A stretch of 50,564 bases of DNA from Clostridia bacterium (GCA_910575725.1 CAJTFE010000023.1:1-50564); one strand, 5' to 3'; positions 1 to 10,200 are shown, numbered from the stretch's first letter. Made by a program: numbers and translations. Notes: generated by a model from the sequence alone, not told the origin.

Positions 1-432
1 CAGAGTCAGCTCCGTCTGCTCTGCTTCCCATTCCATGCCATTATAAAACACAATATAATTCGGAAACGGCAGCGGAATCCGTGTGCTTCCTGTCAATCGG
101 TAGCCCTGGCTGTTTACATACCGTTCATACAACTCCGCAAAATAAAACAGGCCGCGCAGAGGCATATTGGGATTCCAGGTGCTCTGGTGCTCATAGAGAT
201 TCATAGAGGCCCCTACCAGGAAAGATAAATCATTTTTCATCTTCATGTAAATGACATTTTCCAGAGTATTAATCTCCAGTTCTTCCGGATTTTGATAATC
301 CGTACCGTTAATAGCATTGTACAGGGACAGCAGATCCTTCTTGTCGCGAAAGATAAACCGGAACAATACATCCTTGTATTTTCGATTCACCTTTCTGCGA
401 AAACGGAATACTTTGCTTAAATTTAGTTTCAA
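1..432 (-). CDS. Rpn/PD-(D/E)XK-type nuclease-transposase family protein, 3' end outside window
   Basis: Partial gene: 144 codons are present and the C-terminal part lies beyond position 1. The start is a TTG at 430-432, preceded 6 bases upstream by an AAAGGAG ribosome site; the ATG at 446-448 is in another frame that soon stops. The protein begins MKLNLSKVFRF and contains KYKDVLFRFIFRDKK, a long stretch with LYNAINGTDY, and IVFYNG near the cut. This layout is typical of the large Rpn-like/PDDEXK family common in Lachnospiraceae, related to the E. coli RpnA recombination-promoting nucleases. The catalytic residues cannot all be checked in this fragment. Family assignment is from motif memory, so the function is inferred. 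Confidence 0.7.
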   Translation of the reverse strand, partial: MKLNLSKVFRFRRKVNRKYKDVLFRFIFRDKKDLLSLYNAINGTDYQNPEELEINTLENVIYMKMKNDLSFLVGASMNLYEHQSTWNPNMPLRGLFYFAELYERYVNSQGYRLTGSTRIPLPFPNYIVFYNGMEWEAEQTELTL

Positions 433-540
433 ATTTTTCTCCTTTCATTATACGGTTTTCTACATTATCCTGCAAGCCCGGAAATAAGCAGTCATAGAAA
501 GTACCCTCACTTTATCGTTCTTTTTACTATCTTGGAAATC

Positions 541-564
541 AGAAGACGGAAGCGTCTTCTTTTA
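541..564 (+). terminator. Small hairpin with T run (possible orphan terminator)
   Basis: An 8-bp perfect stem (AGAAGACG at 541-548, CGTCTTCT at 553-560) with a 4-base loop is followed by TTTT on the plus strand. No plus-strand gene precedes it, so it may be a relic. The rest of 449-787 holds no convincing gene; it is AT-rich intergenic sequence. Confidence 0.3.
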
Positions 565-787
565 GAATCCTTGAGATGAATCATCTATAGAGGTTGTCTC
601 TCAACATTTAATTTATTTTAGCATGTTAAAATAAATAGTGCAAGAAAAATTTACAGAAATTCCTAATTTTTATTTTCAAGTCTAGCGCAACTATTGGTAC
701 TGTAGATAGAGCACTTCTTGTTTGTGTAAAGTTTTTATAGGTATTTAATATTTATCGTTTATGAAGCATTCTCATTTTGATACAACA

Positions 788-828
788 GAATAATACCTGC
801 CAGAGACTTGCTCTGGCAGGTATTATTC
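788..828 (-). terminator. Terminator of the 1546-aa surface protein gene
   Basis: Perfect 18-bp inverted repeat (788-805 and 811-828) with a 5-base loop, starting 5 bases after the stop codon of the 833-5473 gene. The T-rich tail is weak, but position and stem strength fit an intrinsic terminator. Confidence 0.75.
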
Positions 829-832
829 TTTG

Positions 833-3800
833 TTATTCTTTTTTACGGAACTGTAATCTTATTAAGACAATGATTAGAATCAATAACAGGCAGGCCACCA
901 GAGTTGCTATCATATAGAAGGCAATCTGCGCCGTGTCGCCGGTTTTGGCGGATGTGGTCTTTGTGGTTGTCGTGCCCTTCGTTGTTGTGGTTGCTTTGTT
1001 GTTATTATCGTTTTTCTTGTCGTTATTGGTTCCGTTGTTGGTTCCGTTGTTGGTTCCATTATTGGTTCCGTTGTTGGTTCCATTATTGGTTCCGTTATTG
1101 GTTCCATTGTTGTTCCCATCGTTATTACCATTGTTGTTCCCATTATTGTTGCCGCCATTGGGATCATCTGGGTTATTCGGGTTATTCGGATCGTCCGGGT
1201 TATTCGGGTCGTCTGGGTTGCCTGGATTATTCGGGTCATCCGGATTACCTGGGTTATTACCGGAATTAATCGGTGCCCAGGCGATGGCTATCGGGGAAAG
1301 TCCGGTTACCTTGATGGTAATTCCCTCTGCCGTCTGTTCCAGCTTATAAAGCTCCCCTCTGTCCTCCGAACCAGCGAAACGCTCAATGTTTCCGGGAGCC
1401 TTTGCCCCGTCTATCTTGGACGTGATCATATGAGTCGCAACAAACTTATGCGTAGTGCTGGAAGTCCCTTCCGGATAGGGGATGGTAACTATCAAACCGC
1501 CTTTCTGGAAAATATCCTCAACCGGCTCTTTCTCATTATTTTTATCAAATACTGCTACATCATATATCCTAAACTGATCGTCCGCTTTATAATTGAGCTG
1601 CTCTGCACGAAGCGCCTTAACTGCCGCTGACATCTCACCATCGATTCCTACAGTAGTTTTATTCAGCTCCTTCAATGCATTAGACACATGCTGTGTACCG
1701 CCCTCTGTAACCTTCAGTCGGTAAATGCTGTCACTAATCGAAATCTTATTGTTGGCCGGAGGATTATAGTTGAGCGCATAATTAATATCTACCGCATCAT
1801 TGATATTAATAATTTTAGGTTCAACTATCTCCAGAGTAGCTCCATCCTCACTTATAATCAGCTTCTCATAGGTTACACCTACTTTTCCTATATCCGGGTC
1901 TTCCACATCAGTCAAAGTCAATCCGCCATATACCTTATATCTGTTATCCTGTTGAGCAATAATCAGATTTGACATCCCCCAGTTTAAAGTTTTGGGATCA
2001 ATTGTGTAAGAATAATTCCCCTCTAAGTTAATTTTATAATTGGGATTTCTCACTTCATCCAATGTACCCTTTTCAATAATATAAGAACCAACCTTATCGT
2101 ATTCATCCGGCCCCTGTACTCCACCTGCAACATTCGTTTTATCTCTTTCACGGCTTAATGCGCCCGCCAACTCATCCTCTACCTGCTCCTCTCCCTCCTT
2201 CGGTTCAAGAGGCCACTTTACTAATCCTGTCACTTGATATTCAATAGGTGTATCGGCATCTGGCGTTCCGTAAGTCTTATGTGGTTCATTTGGAATCTTA
2301 ATGGAAATATCCTTGCGGTTCACAGTAATCTTTTGATATGCCTCGCCTTCTGTAGTCAATGCTGTTTCACCCATACTTACGCGCAAAACATAGTCTCCCG
2401 CAATTGCACCATCCCATTGGCCGGCAAATAAATTCTCCATATCCTCCTTAGTTGGAAAATTCGACCCTAAAGACTGAACATTATCCTTATTTTCCTTTAC
2501 TTCGTCTATGCTGTCTGTCAAAAACCACTCATACTCTAATTGTTTGTTGATAGCCGCGCTCTCAACAAAAACCGTTTTATTAAGCTCCGGATTTACTATC
2601 TTATCTCCATAAGTATAAGAAAAATCATAAGAACTCAAATCTATCTTTGTCTGTCCTCGAACAACAAGGAACTCTGTTTCATCTCCCTCCGTTGTAACTA
2701 TAGCTTCCTCATCTGGCTCCAAGCTTGAATTAACTTCCTCATAAGAAACTTTTACTTTATAAATACCTGGTAACACCATATTTTGAAGCGATTCTATCGT
2801 CGGAATATCTTTTATTGAAATAGTTGCACACCCTTTAGAATCAAAATTAGCCTGATATGCAACATTATTCAACTCCGATCCAGTAGTTGGATCCTTAAGA
2901 AATTCCTCTGAACCATCTTCCTTAATACGTTTCACCGTAATCTTTAATGCATCTTTTAAACCTTCATTTTTATCTCTTTTAGAAGCTATTGCTAATTTTG
3001 CCCTAATTTTTACATCGCCGCCAAGCTCATATACAATCGCTTTCTTACGTTGCTCTTCATCTGGATACGCCTTTACTAAATCAGGATGATCTAACGATAC
3101 AGAAGATGTATCTATACAAGAAACAATCAGCGATGCTGGTTTCATATAAAACTTATTTTTTGCGGTATTATTTCTCCATTCCTTGTCACTAGCTGTATAG
3201 ACAATCCAATACCACCCTGGCATAGTTATATCAGTTCCTGCTTCTTTTAGACCAGTACCTTGCTCATCTTCTGACCACCAAATTTTAGGAAGCCATTTTC
3301 CACCAGGCACTACCTCAAAATCCACAGATCCATTTGGGTATGTCCATGTACGCTCATAATCCCACTGCGGCTTTACAGCCTCATACTGATTGTCACCTGT
3401 ATAAGAAATATCATCAATGGACTTAATCAAATCATCAGAAAGACCTCGCAAATAAAACTTCCCACCTGTTTTTTCTTCTTCTCCCTCTGATGTATCCTCT
3501 CCTATTTTCTTCAATTCTATCTTTGTGTCAATACAATCCTGTTTGGCAATTCCTAGTGTACCACTGTTCTTCACTACAATACCAGAACCACTATTTGTCG
3601 AAAAGCGCGCACCTTCAGCAAACTCCATAGTGCCAGTATTTTCAACATCCACCCCTGTAGTACCAACTATTAATTTACCACCATCTTCTTTATCCCCCGT
3701 AGAAGGTTCAGGTACAGTCCATCCTTTCACAGTCAATTGCTTACTATTTGTCAATGAACCATCAACCTGTAAAGTTCCTTTTTTCCCTACGATTATTTCT

Positions 3801-5473
3801 CCGACATTTATAAATTGTCGATTTGCTATAATTTTTCCTTCTTTGCCCTCTTTATCACTTTTTTCTTCTCCAACTACTATCTTACCTTGATTTTCAAAAG
3901 ATGCTCCTTTCACTATAAGGGTACTCTTATCTTCTACTACTTTTAAGTTCCCACTATTCGTAAATCCATTCGCATTCGACACCTGTGCACCAACAGTACT
4001 TCCATCTACAGTCACTGCACTGCTATTTCCAATTGTCAATTCTCCAGCTGCATTTAGAAAATAACCATCACTGCCAATACTTAATTTTCCTGGAAACCAA
4101 GCTCCAGCACCCGAACCTGTAGAAGCCTTTTCATCAAATATTCCAACCTGCATCTTACCATAATTAACTACCGCTCCATTATCAACTACTACTTCTTTGG
4201 TATTCTTTTTAACAACTAAAGTGCCTTCATTCCAAATCACACCATTGATAATAAAATCTTTTGCCGTATTACCTTCCGTAATCTCTACAGTAGAACCAGA
4301 CTCAACTAATAAAGCAGCATATTTAGATACACCCTCTTTCTTGCATCCCATATAGCCGCCCTGACTCATTAATTCTACTACTGCGCCTCCACTAACTTTA
4401 ATAAGTGGTTTAGCTGCACCATTAGCAATAGTATTTAACGCAAGTTGATCTCCCAAGACAATTCTAAATTCTCCTGGACCTTTTATCGTAATTACTGGCA
4501 AATCATTAGCCGCTATTATCTCGCCATTAGAACCTTTTTGCGGTTCCCATGTACCATGTACACTATAAGTTCCTCCGCCTTTTATCGTAAAATTATTATC
4601 TGCCGCAAGATCAACATTACCTATGCTCCCACCTTCACTAGTCTCAGCATAAATTCTTATTCCATGTGTCGTATCTTCTATATAATCATTCCCAGTTGCT
4701 CTACTATTATTATTTCCATCAACTGCTGGAGCCACATCATTAGCCGGACTATCCTCCCCAACCGCCTGGTTCAGAACCAGCACATGCATAGACGGAATTT
4801 TTGCCGCATCTTTATAGAGTGTCGCTTCCGCCGTATACACATTCCCACTCCCGTCTGAATCTGCCAGCACCGGGACATAGGCATACTGTGTCCCTTCTGT
4901 AGAATCAAACGTTCCGGAGGAACTGTAGCTGTCTGCCGCATCAAGCTTCCAGGTAACCGGAACCATCATAGAAACCGGTGTCAGCACATGATTCTCGCCG
5001 GCTTCCATAATCGCCTGGCTGCTTCCCGGTGCTTTTACGGTATTGTTTGCATTATCTGCAGTGCCTGCAGTATCAGCCGTCTGCTCATCGGCATCCTGTC
5101 CTTCTGTACTCTCTGCAGCGCCCTGCTCCTGCCCTTCCTGGACATCCGATACATCAGAAGAATTGTCCGGAATTTCTGCCGGATTATTCTGGGAAGTATC
5201 CTGGGGCGTCCGGACAATAACCATGGCTTCCAGTTCTGACGGAAGCTGGCTCAATACTTCTTCCTCCGCACATCCCGGCTCTACGTGACGCACCATCTCC
5301 TCGTTCCTCAGTCCTGTAAAAGACAAAACGGTTATTCTTGTTTTATCCGTCTGCTCTCCTGTCTCAGAAGAAGGCTCTGACGCCATGGCCGGAATCCCTG
5401 CCGAGCTTCCGATCAGAACTGCGCCAAGCATCACCAATGTGGATCTTTTTAACCAATTTCCCCATCTACTCAT
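833..5473 (-). CDS. Large cell-surface protein: signal peptide, beta-helix-like region, MBG-type repeats, Asn/Gly/Thr stalk, C-terminal anchor
   Basis: A 1546-residue secreted, wall- or membrane-anchored protein. Residues 1-32 are a classic signal peptide ending IPAMA. Residues about 35-190 are acidic and low in complexity. From about 270 to 660, repeated short phrases such as NEGTLVV, NQGKIVVG, NVGEIIVG and NTGTMEF suggest stacked beta-helix turns. Later stretches such as YTYGDKI, KTYGTPDADTPI and KVYGGLTL resemble MBG-type Ig-like repeats of adhesins. The last 130 residues are a Pro/Asp/Asn then NNGT-repeat stalk, a Thr-rich segment, SAKTGDT (an LPXTG-like sorting site without LP), a hydrophobic helix and RKKE. 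An AAAGGAG site precedes the ATG. The central coding part (about 1430-4740) is clearly more AT-rich than the 5' end, which may reflect domain exchange. Ligand unknown; adhesin or matrix role is inferred. Confidence 0.85.
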   Translation of the reverse strand: MSRWGNWLKRSTLVMLGAVLIGSSAGIPAMASEPSSETGEQTDKTRITVLSFTGLRNEEMVRHVEPGCAEEEVLSQLPSELEAMVIVRTPQDTSQNNPAEIPDNSSDVSDVQEGQEQGAAESTEGQDADEQTADTAGTADNANNTVKAPGSSQAIMEAGENHVLTPVSMMVPVTWKLDAADSYSSSGTFDSTEGTQYAYVPVLADSDGSGNVYTAEATLYKDAAKIPSMHVLVLNQAVGEDSPANDVAPAVDGNNNSRATGNDYIEDTTHGIRIYAETSEGGSIGNVDLAADNNFTIKGGGTYSVHGTWEPQKGSNGEIIAANDLPVITIKGPGEFRIVLGDQLALNTIANGAAKPLIKVSGGAVVELMSQGGYMGCKKEGVSKYAALLVESGSTVEITEGNTAKDFIINGVIWNEGTLVVKKNTKEVVVDNGAVVNYGKMQVGIFDEKASTGSGAGAWFPGKLSIGSDGYFLNAAGELTIGNSSAVTVDGSTVGAQVSNANGFTNSGNLKVVEDKSTLIVKGASFENQGKIVVGEEKSDKEGKEGKIIANRQFINVGEIIVGKKGTLQVDGSLTNSKQLTVKGWTVPEPSTGDKEDGGKLIVGTTGVDVENTGTMEFAEGARFSTNSGSGIVVKNSGTLGIAKQDCIDTKIELKKIGEDTSEGEEEKTGGKFYLRGLSDDLIKSIDDISYTGDNQYEAVKPQWDYERTWTYPNGSVDFEVVPGGKWLPKIWWSEDEQGTGLKEAGTDITMPGWYWIVYTASDKEWRNNTAKNKFYMKPASLIVSCIDTSSVSLDHPDLVKAYPDEEQRKKAIVYELGGDVKIRAKLAIASKRDKNEGLKDALKITVKRIKEDGSEEFLKDPTTGSELNNVAYQANFDSKGCATISIKDIPTIESLQNMVLPGIYKVKVSYEEVNSSLEPDEEAIVTTEGDETEFLVVRGQTKIDLSSYDFSYTYGDKIVNPELNKTVFVESAAINKQLEYEWFLTDSIDEVKENKDNVQSLGSNFPTKEDMENLFAGQWDGAIAGDYVLRVSMGETALTTEGEAYQKITVNRKDISIKIPNEPHKTYGTPDADTPIEYQVTGLVKWPLEPKEGEEQVEDELAGALSRERDKTNVAGGVQGPDEYDKVGSYIIEKGTLDEVRNPNYKINLEGNYSYTIDPKTLNWGMSNLIIAQQDNRYKVYGGLTLTDVEDPDIGKVGVTYEKLIISEDGATLEIVEPKIININDAVDINYALNYNPPANNKISISDSIYRLKVTEGGTQHVSNALKELNKTTVGIDGEMSAAVKALRAEQLNYKADDQFRIYDVAVFDKNNEKEPVEDIFQKGGLIVTIPYPEGTSSTTHKFVATHMITSKIDGAKAPGNIERFAGSEDRGELYKLEQTAEGITIKVTGLSPIAIAWAPINSGNNPGNPDDPNNPGNPDDPNNPDDPNNPNNPDDPNGGNNNGNNNGNNDGNNNGTNNGTNNGTNNGTNNGTNNGTNNGTNNDKKNDNNNKATTTTKGTTTTKTTSAKTGDTAQIAFYMIATLVACLLLILIIVLIRLQFRKKE
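1023..1112 (-). repeat. 12-bp in-frame tandem repeat encoding NNGT units
   Basis: About 7.5 copies of a 12-bp unit (plus-strand form TTATTGGTTCCG with C/T variation) encode consecutive Asn-Asn-Gly-Thr units in the stalk of the 1546-aa surface protein. A second degenerate repeat at about 1160-1260 encodes Pro/Asn/Asp units. Copy-number change would alter stalk length without a frameshift. Confidence 0.85.
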
Positions 5474-5546
5474 GATTACATTCTCTCCTTTTATGTATCT
5501 GCCGCTTATTTTAACATATTCCAGGCATGTACTGCTATATTCCTAA

Positions 5547-5570
5547 CCGGCAGTCTCCCTATTCTGCCGG
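5547..5570 (-). promoter_or_regulatory. Hairpin in the leader of the 1546-aa surface protein gene
   Basis: CCGGCAG at 5547-5553 pairs with CTGCCGG at 5564-5570 around a 10-base loop. It lies between the predicted promoter (5602-5630) and the start codon at 5473, so it would form in the untranslated leader. It has no T tract, so it is a structured leader element rather than a clear terminator. Role unknown. Confidence 0.45.
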
Positions 5571-5601
5571 AAACTGTCGATAAACTGTTGCTATTGTTCT
5601 C

Positions 5602-5630
5602 ATTTTACCAAAAAATTTGTCGAATGTGAA
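5602..5630 (-). promoter_or_regulatory. Sigma-A-type promoter for the 1546-aa surface protein gene
   Basis: On the minus strand, TTCACA (-35, 5625-5630) and TAAAAT (-10, 5602-5607) are 17 bases apart. This gives a leader of about 120 bases before the ATG at 5473. The remaining sequence from 5631 to 5898 has no gene I can support; it holds AT-rich sequence and a short palindrome near 5861. Confidence 0.55.
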
Positions 5631-5898
5631 GCATAGAAATCGTTAATTTTTTGTTATAATTCGGAATATATCTGTCAGAAACTCCATAACCGGAATACAT
5701 CTTAACGTCCCTTTTACAAAGTTACCCGTTTCTATAATGTATATCGGCAGATACCCTCACAATTATTATACTTGCGGAGAAAAAAATCTGCTACATTTTT
5801 CATGTACCCGCTCTAAGGCCCGGCAGGACAGGCGGAATTATAATATAGTAGGAAGTCAAGCAGAATCTGCTTAAAGAAAATTTTTATCTATTTTGATT

Positions 5899-6480
5899 TT
5901 ATCTGATATTCTTTGTATTTAGTTCAGAAGCAATATGAAAGGTGTCTTCCAATTCCTGCAGATAGGCATCATTTATCTGCTCCTTTGGACAGCCCAGGAA
6001 TATGGTTTCTCCTGTATCTATTGTTCGTATATGTATGTCCCAATCTTTTAGGATGTCCATTCCTATCAATATATTGCCTTTCCTGTTATAATTTACATAA
6101 ATGTAACTATGTGATATAGGCAGTCCGTTTATCTCAAAATCGTATATGTCATGTCTGAACTTTAATGCCTCGCACACCATTTTTTCATCGTATGTTTTAG
6201 GCACTTTATGATTTTTTCCGCCTGTTTCTACTCCATAACTTGTTATATAATCAATATTATTTGTTATATCATCTCTCTTTAATGTATCAAAATTTAATCC
6301 ATGTGCTTTAAATTTAGCTAAGGGTATTGTACTGACTGAGCATCCTGTGTCTATCTTTACATCCACATTTTTAAACGGAGTATTGACATTATCCAATTTA
6401 AAAGATGCCGGCACTGAAAAAGCCCCACCAATGCCTATGCCTGTGGGCCGCATCCGTATTTTTATATATTTACTCATCAT
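5899..6480 (-). CDS. Retropepsin-like aspartic protease domain protein
   Basis: 193 residues beginning MMSKYIKIRMRPTG. The core IDTGCSVSTIP near residue 44 matches the D-[ST]-G-x-S active-site loop of retropepsin-like aspartic proteases, and NILIGMDIL near residue 137 matches the following hydrophobic-hydrophobic-Gly element. A single copy of the catalytic Asp means it would act as a homodimer, as retropepsins do. There is no signal peptide or membrane segment, so it is probably cytoplasmic. The start is inferred from the overlap of ATGATGAGTAA with the stop of the upstream gene and a GGGAGG site 12 bases upstream; an in-frame open stretch extends 38 codons further but runs back into the neighbour. 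Target unknown. It is the last gene of a three-gene cassette. Confidence 0.75.
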   Translation of the reverse strand: MMSKYIKIRMRPTGIGIGGAFSVPASFKLDNVNTPFKNVDVKIDTGCSVSTIPLAKFKAHGLNFDTLKRDDITNNIDYITSYGVETGGKNHKVPKTYDEKMVCEALKFRHDIYDFEINGLPISHSYIYVNYNRKGNILIGMDILKDWDIHIRTIDTGETIFLGCPKEQINDAYLQELEDTFHIASELNTKNIR

Positions 6481-6730
6481 AAACAATACCGTCCTCCCAT
6501 TCTTCACTGTTAAAATATATCGGGGTAATCGGCTGGGTCTGGTGAAACCATTTTTCATATTCATCTTCCCTGCATATCGTGTCACAATATACAAGCTTTC
6601 CCTCTACATCTGTATCTCCTACTATTTCTGTATTAATTAAAATAATGTGTGTATCTAATATATTTGATAATTGACTCTTCTTTACTTTCATACCGACCTT
6701 TAAATCTGATAATGTTAATTGATCTGCCAT
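6470..6730 (-). CDS. Small hypothetical protein (86 aa) coupled to the retropepsin-like gene
   Basis: 86 residues, acidic at the C-terminus, beginning MADQLTLSDLKVGMKV and ending EEWEDGIVYDE. The N-terminal phrase resembles small beta-barrel domains in which 'L..L.vGm.V' opens the fold; this is only an impression. A strong GGGAGG site lies upstream of the ATG. Its stop overlaps the first codons of the downstream protease-like gene, so the two are translationally coupled. No Cys motifs, signal peptide or membrane segment. It might be a partner or substrate of the protease. Confidence 0.7.
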   Translation of the reverse strand: MADQLTLSDLKVGMKVKKSQLSNILDTHIILINTEIVGDTDVEGKLVYCDTICREDEYEKWFHQTQPITPIYFNSEEWEDGIVYDE

Positions 6731-6754
6731 ACTTTCACGCCTCCCTTTCCAATA

Positions 6755-7072
6755 TCATACCTGCTCTGCCGCACCGCAGTCCTCCCCAAGGCTCCTAAGA
6801 AGTGCAAAGATATAAGGAGCTCCAAAGACATTCAGCGACTTGGGGCCGGTGATCTTCTCCGGGTCTGCCTTGATTCTGTCCAGTGCTTTTAAAAAAGTTG
6901 CCTTTGTGATAGACTTGGATCTGCGATCCACAAACATCTCTCCGCCTCGGATGGCATAGGTGAAGGGGAGCTGTTTTGCCGTATAGAAGGTCTCTCCCTG
7001 ACGCATCTTAAGTAATCTCCACAAATCATCTCCGCTTAAGTTCAAAATTGCTCTCTCTAACTGTCTTCCCAT
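6755..7072 (-). CDS. Hypothetical protein (105 aa), first gene of the retropepsin cassette
   Basis: 105 residues, MGRQLERAILNLSGDDLW at the start, with the basic segment VDRRSKSITKATFLKALDR and then TGPKSLNVFGAPYIFALL. The pattern of an alpha-helical N-terminus followed by a 'SITKAT' turn and helix could be a small DNA- or protein-binding fold, but I do not recognise the family. Preceded by TGGAGGAACAGC. The stop is 24 bases before the next ATG, so the three genes form one transcription unit. Confidence 0.65.
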   Translation of the reverse strand: MGRQLERAILNLSGDDLWRLLKMRQGETFYTAKQLPFTYAIRGGEMFVDRRSKSITKATFLKALDRIKADPEKITGPKSLNVFGAPYIFALLRSLGEDCGAAEQV

Positions 7073-7214
7073 GCTGTTCCTCCAAAGCTGATGCCTCTTT
7101 TGTATGTTTTTTTTATTCTAACACATTACCTACTCTATCGTACAGTATAAACCTTCCCTTTCTGACAGCTTTTCTATCTCTTCCCCCATTCTGCCTCCTA
7201 TAACTGCCCTATCA

Positions 7215-7249
7215 TATTCCGGCCGTATCCTTATGATACGGCCGGAATA
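7215..7249 (-). terminator. Terminator of the 2136-aa adhesin gene
   Basis: Perfect 15-bp inverted repeat (7215-7229 and 7235-7249) with a 5-base loop, 20 bases past the adhesin stop codon. GC-rich centre; T tract is poor, so efficiency is uncertain. Confidence 0.65.
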
Positions 7250-7269
7250 ATCATTCTGCTGCCTGTTTC

Positions 7270-10200
7270 TTAAGAATCCTCTCTCTTATTTCTCTTTCTC
7301 CGGTTTCGAATAAAGCCGCCTGCAATCCCAGCCGCAGCACAGCTCATAAGCAGAACCCACAAAAGAATCTCTGCCCGATCCCCTGTCCTGGGCGCAAGCA
7401 TCCGAAGCAGCGCGCTTCCGTCGTCTGCCTGGGGATTCTCCACTACCTTCACACGCTGTACGCTTTCAGGCTTAGGAGGATTGGCTTCCTGTTCCTTTAC
7501 CTTCTTCACAATCTCTTCAATCCGCTTTCCTTCTTCCTCCGGCCCTACCGTATCCACAATCTCATACCCCGGTTCTTCCTCTGTCTCCGCCGGATAGCTG
7601 TTCACGCTCTTAGAATAGAGCTTTGTGAGGACGGCCGCCTCATCCCGGTGCACCACGCCGGCCTGCATTCCCGTCACCTCTATCTCGTTGGGGATGCTTC
7701 CCTTGGCCCCTGCATGGCTTTTCACCATATAAGCCGGGGCCTCTTCTCTGCTGAAGCCTCCGTCCACTGTCCCGTAGCGCATCCGGAAAGCCTGGATATG
7801 CTCCCCCTCCCCGGCCAGCTCCTCCGGAACCGTAAGATGATGGTTGGTCTTTGTATCCAGATCCTCCGCCCAGAGAACCCAGTCCTCATCCTTGTTTGTC
7901 TGGTATTCCACGCTGTAGGTGAGTTCCTGGTTGTAGGTTCCCGTCCAGAGCTCTGTGGGCCATACCTGGTCTGACAGGCTGTCTGTAAGGGTGAAGTGCT
8001 CCAGAGGATATTCTGTATTGTTCTTCACCACATTTACCGTGCTCTTGTAGATATCTCCGGCCTGGGTCAGCGCTATGGTAGATTCATCCACGCTCACCAT
8101 GGCGGCCAGTATCTGGGCCGGATCATTTTTTATTACTCCCGAAAAAGCGGCCAGGGCGCTCTGATCCCTTTTATTATAAGAAGCGTCTATCTCTATGGGT
8201 TCATCATTCAGCCTATAGCCCACAGGAGCGGAAAGCTCCTTCACATAGTACCGGGCATGGGGCAGATCCGGCGCAAAAACAGCCTCCTTGATCTCTCCGT
8301 TCCCAGCAAGAGTGGTTTCCGCCGTAGCAATCAGCGTATCCGCCTTGAGGATCCGCTTCCCCTGGTATCCTTCGATATCCTCTGCCGCATACAGGCCGAA
8401 CACGGCTCCTGCAAGGGCCTGCTCATTCTGTGCGTCCTGCTTGGCTATGCTGATACGCACCTTCTGACGGGGATTCGTATAGGCAGTATCCCGGTAAATC
8501 ACCGGAATCTCCTGGCCTGCATAAGCGATCTCAATCTCCCGGGGCACAGCATTCTCTTCACTCAGTGCAAAGCCTTCTCCGGCTGCAGTCTGTGTTACTG
8601 TATACTTTCCTAAGGGAAGTCCCTCCGGGATATCTGTCCCTTCTTTGTCCTTCTGCCCCGTCCAGGTCTTTCCGGCCGTGTCTGTGGACAGCGTTGTTAC
8701 CAGCCCGCCTTTTTCGTACAGCTTCTCTGCGTTCGCTCCTCCTTCCGGCGAATAGATATCCTCCGCCGCCCGGATCTCAAACTCTGCGCCTTCTATGGGC
8801 TTCATTTCATATTGAAATACATAATCCCGGTAGGAAGTCAGCTCCTTCTCGCTTATGCCTTCCTCATCCTCCGTTTTCACAAAGATTCCTGCCAGATAGC
8901 CGAAGAAGCTCTCTATCACATCCCCCAGGCGGTTTAAAATGGTGCTGCCCTCCTGTTTTGCGGATGTGAGCTGTTCTCCCTCTGCATAAATGGAGATCTT
9001 GCCCACTGCCGGATCGTTGCTCTGTCTGGCCAGAACCACAAAGGCACCGACGCCTTCGTCATAATGGGCCTCACTGGAGGATACCACGAATCTTGCCCGT
9101 CCCTTGGGCGCCGCTGTCCACATGCCGTCCGCCTCTCGTTCGTAGAAGGTATGGTTCTCTGCACTGGTTTCTTTTGTATCCTTGGCGATAACTCCTTCTT
9201 TTCCCTGCAGGATATAGCCTTCCGGGGCTTTAAGCTCCTCCAGCTCGTAGATGCCGCTTGGCAGCTTGGCCGGGGTTTCGATATAGACATTGCAGGTCTC
9301 GTCTGTTTCCCCTTCCACATGCTTTGTGGTAAAAGGCCTGTCCTTTGTGCCCGTCCATGCGCCCTGGCTGTACTGAACCACCAGATCCCCGTATTTCAGC
9401 TTGTAGGCCGCCTTCTGGGCCGTCGTCATTTCCCTGGTGTAATAGTCAAACCAGGCGCCTTCCACATCGTGAATTACATAGGCTGCGCCTTCCTCAAGGA
9501 CAGGCTTGTTACGGAAGGTATCGTATTTTACAATCCGTACCAGAGACATAATCGGCCGGTCCATAAGAATCTCCAAATCAGAGCGTTCCTCTCCTTTCCC
9601 GTCTCCGTCTATCACCGCATCCTCATCGTCGCCTGTGATTGTGACGGCTATGGGCCGGGTGGCAACGGCATTCTTCGGCACTGTCGTTTCTATAATCAGA
9701 TAGCGCCCGTAAGGAAGCCTGGGCGTAGTTACCACGCCCTTTTCATCCGCCTCGATTTCCGCTGCCAGGTAGGCGTTCTCATTCCCACTGCCCGCCAGGT
9801 ATTCTGTCCCGTCGGAATACTGCACCTTCTTCACAAGCCGTCCGCTGCTTACATCCGGGGAATCCTTCTCCTCGTAGATTACTGCCGGCCTTACGCTGCG
9901 AAATGCCTCATAGCCCAGGGTCTGTGTATTCCGGTAATCGTCAATCACGGCCTGGGGCAGCTCCTCATCCGTCAGATGCATATATTTTCCATCCGCCACA
10001 TCAGAGAGCAGGTAGATGCTGAATTTCGCCCCCTTCATGGGCTCCAGCTTGTCGGCATTGTCCGCCCCTGTGACCTTATAGAAGGAAACCGCCTGCTTTT
10101 TCACCTGCTCATAGACAGAATAATCTGTAATCTCTACAACTGCCTTCTTTTCTCCCTGATACGCAATCTCAAAGGGATACGTCTTGGGATCCACAAGATA

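Noticed and set aside
447..470. TATAAT with TTGCAG 17 bases upstream before the partial first gene
   Set aside because: Transcription would start within or after the ribosome site, leaving no usable leader; probably chance.
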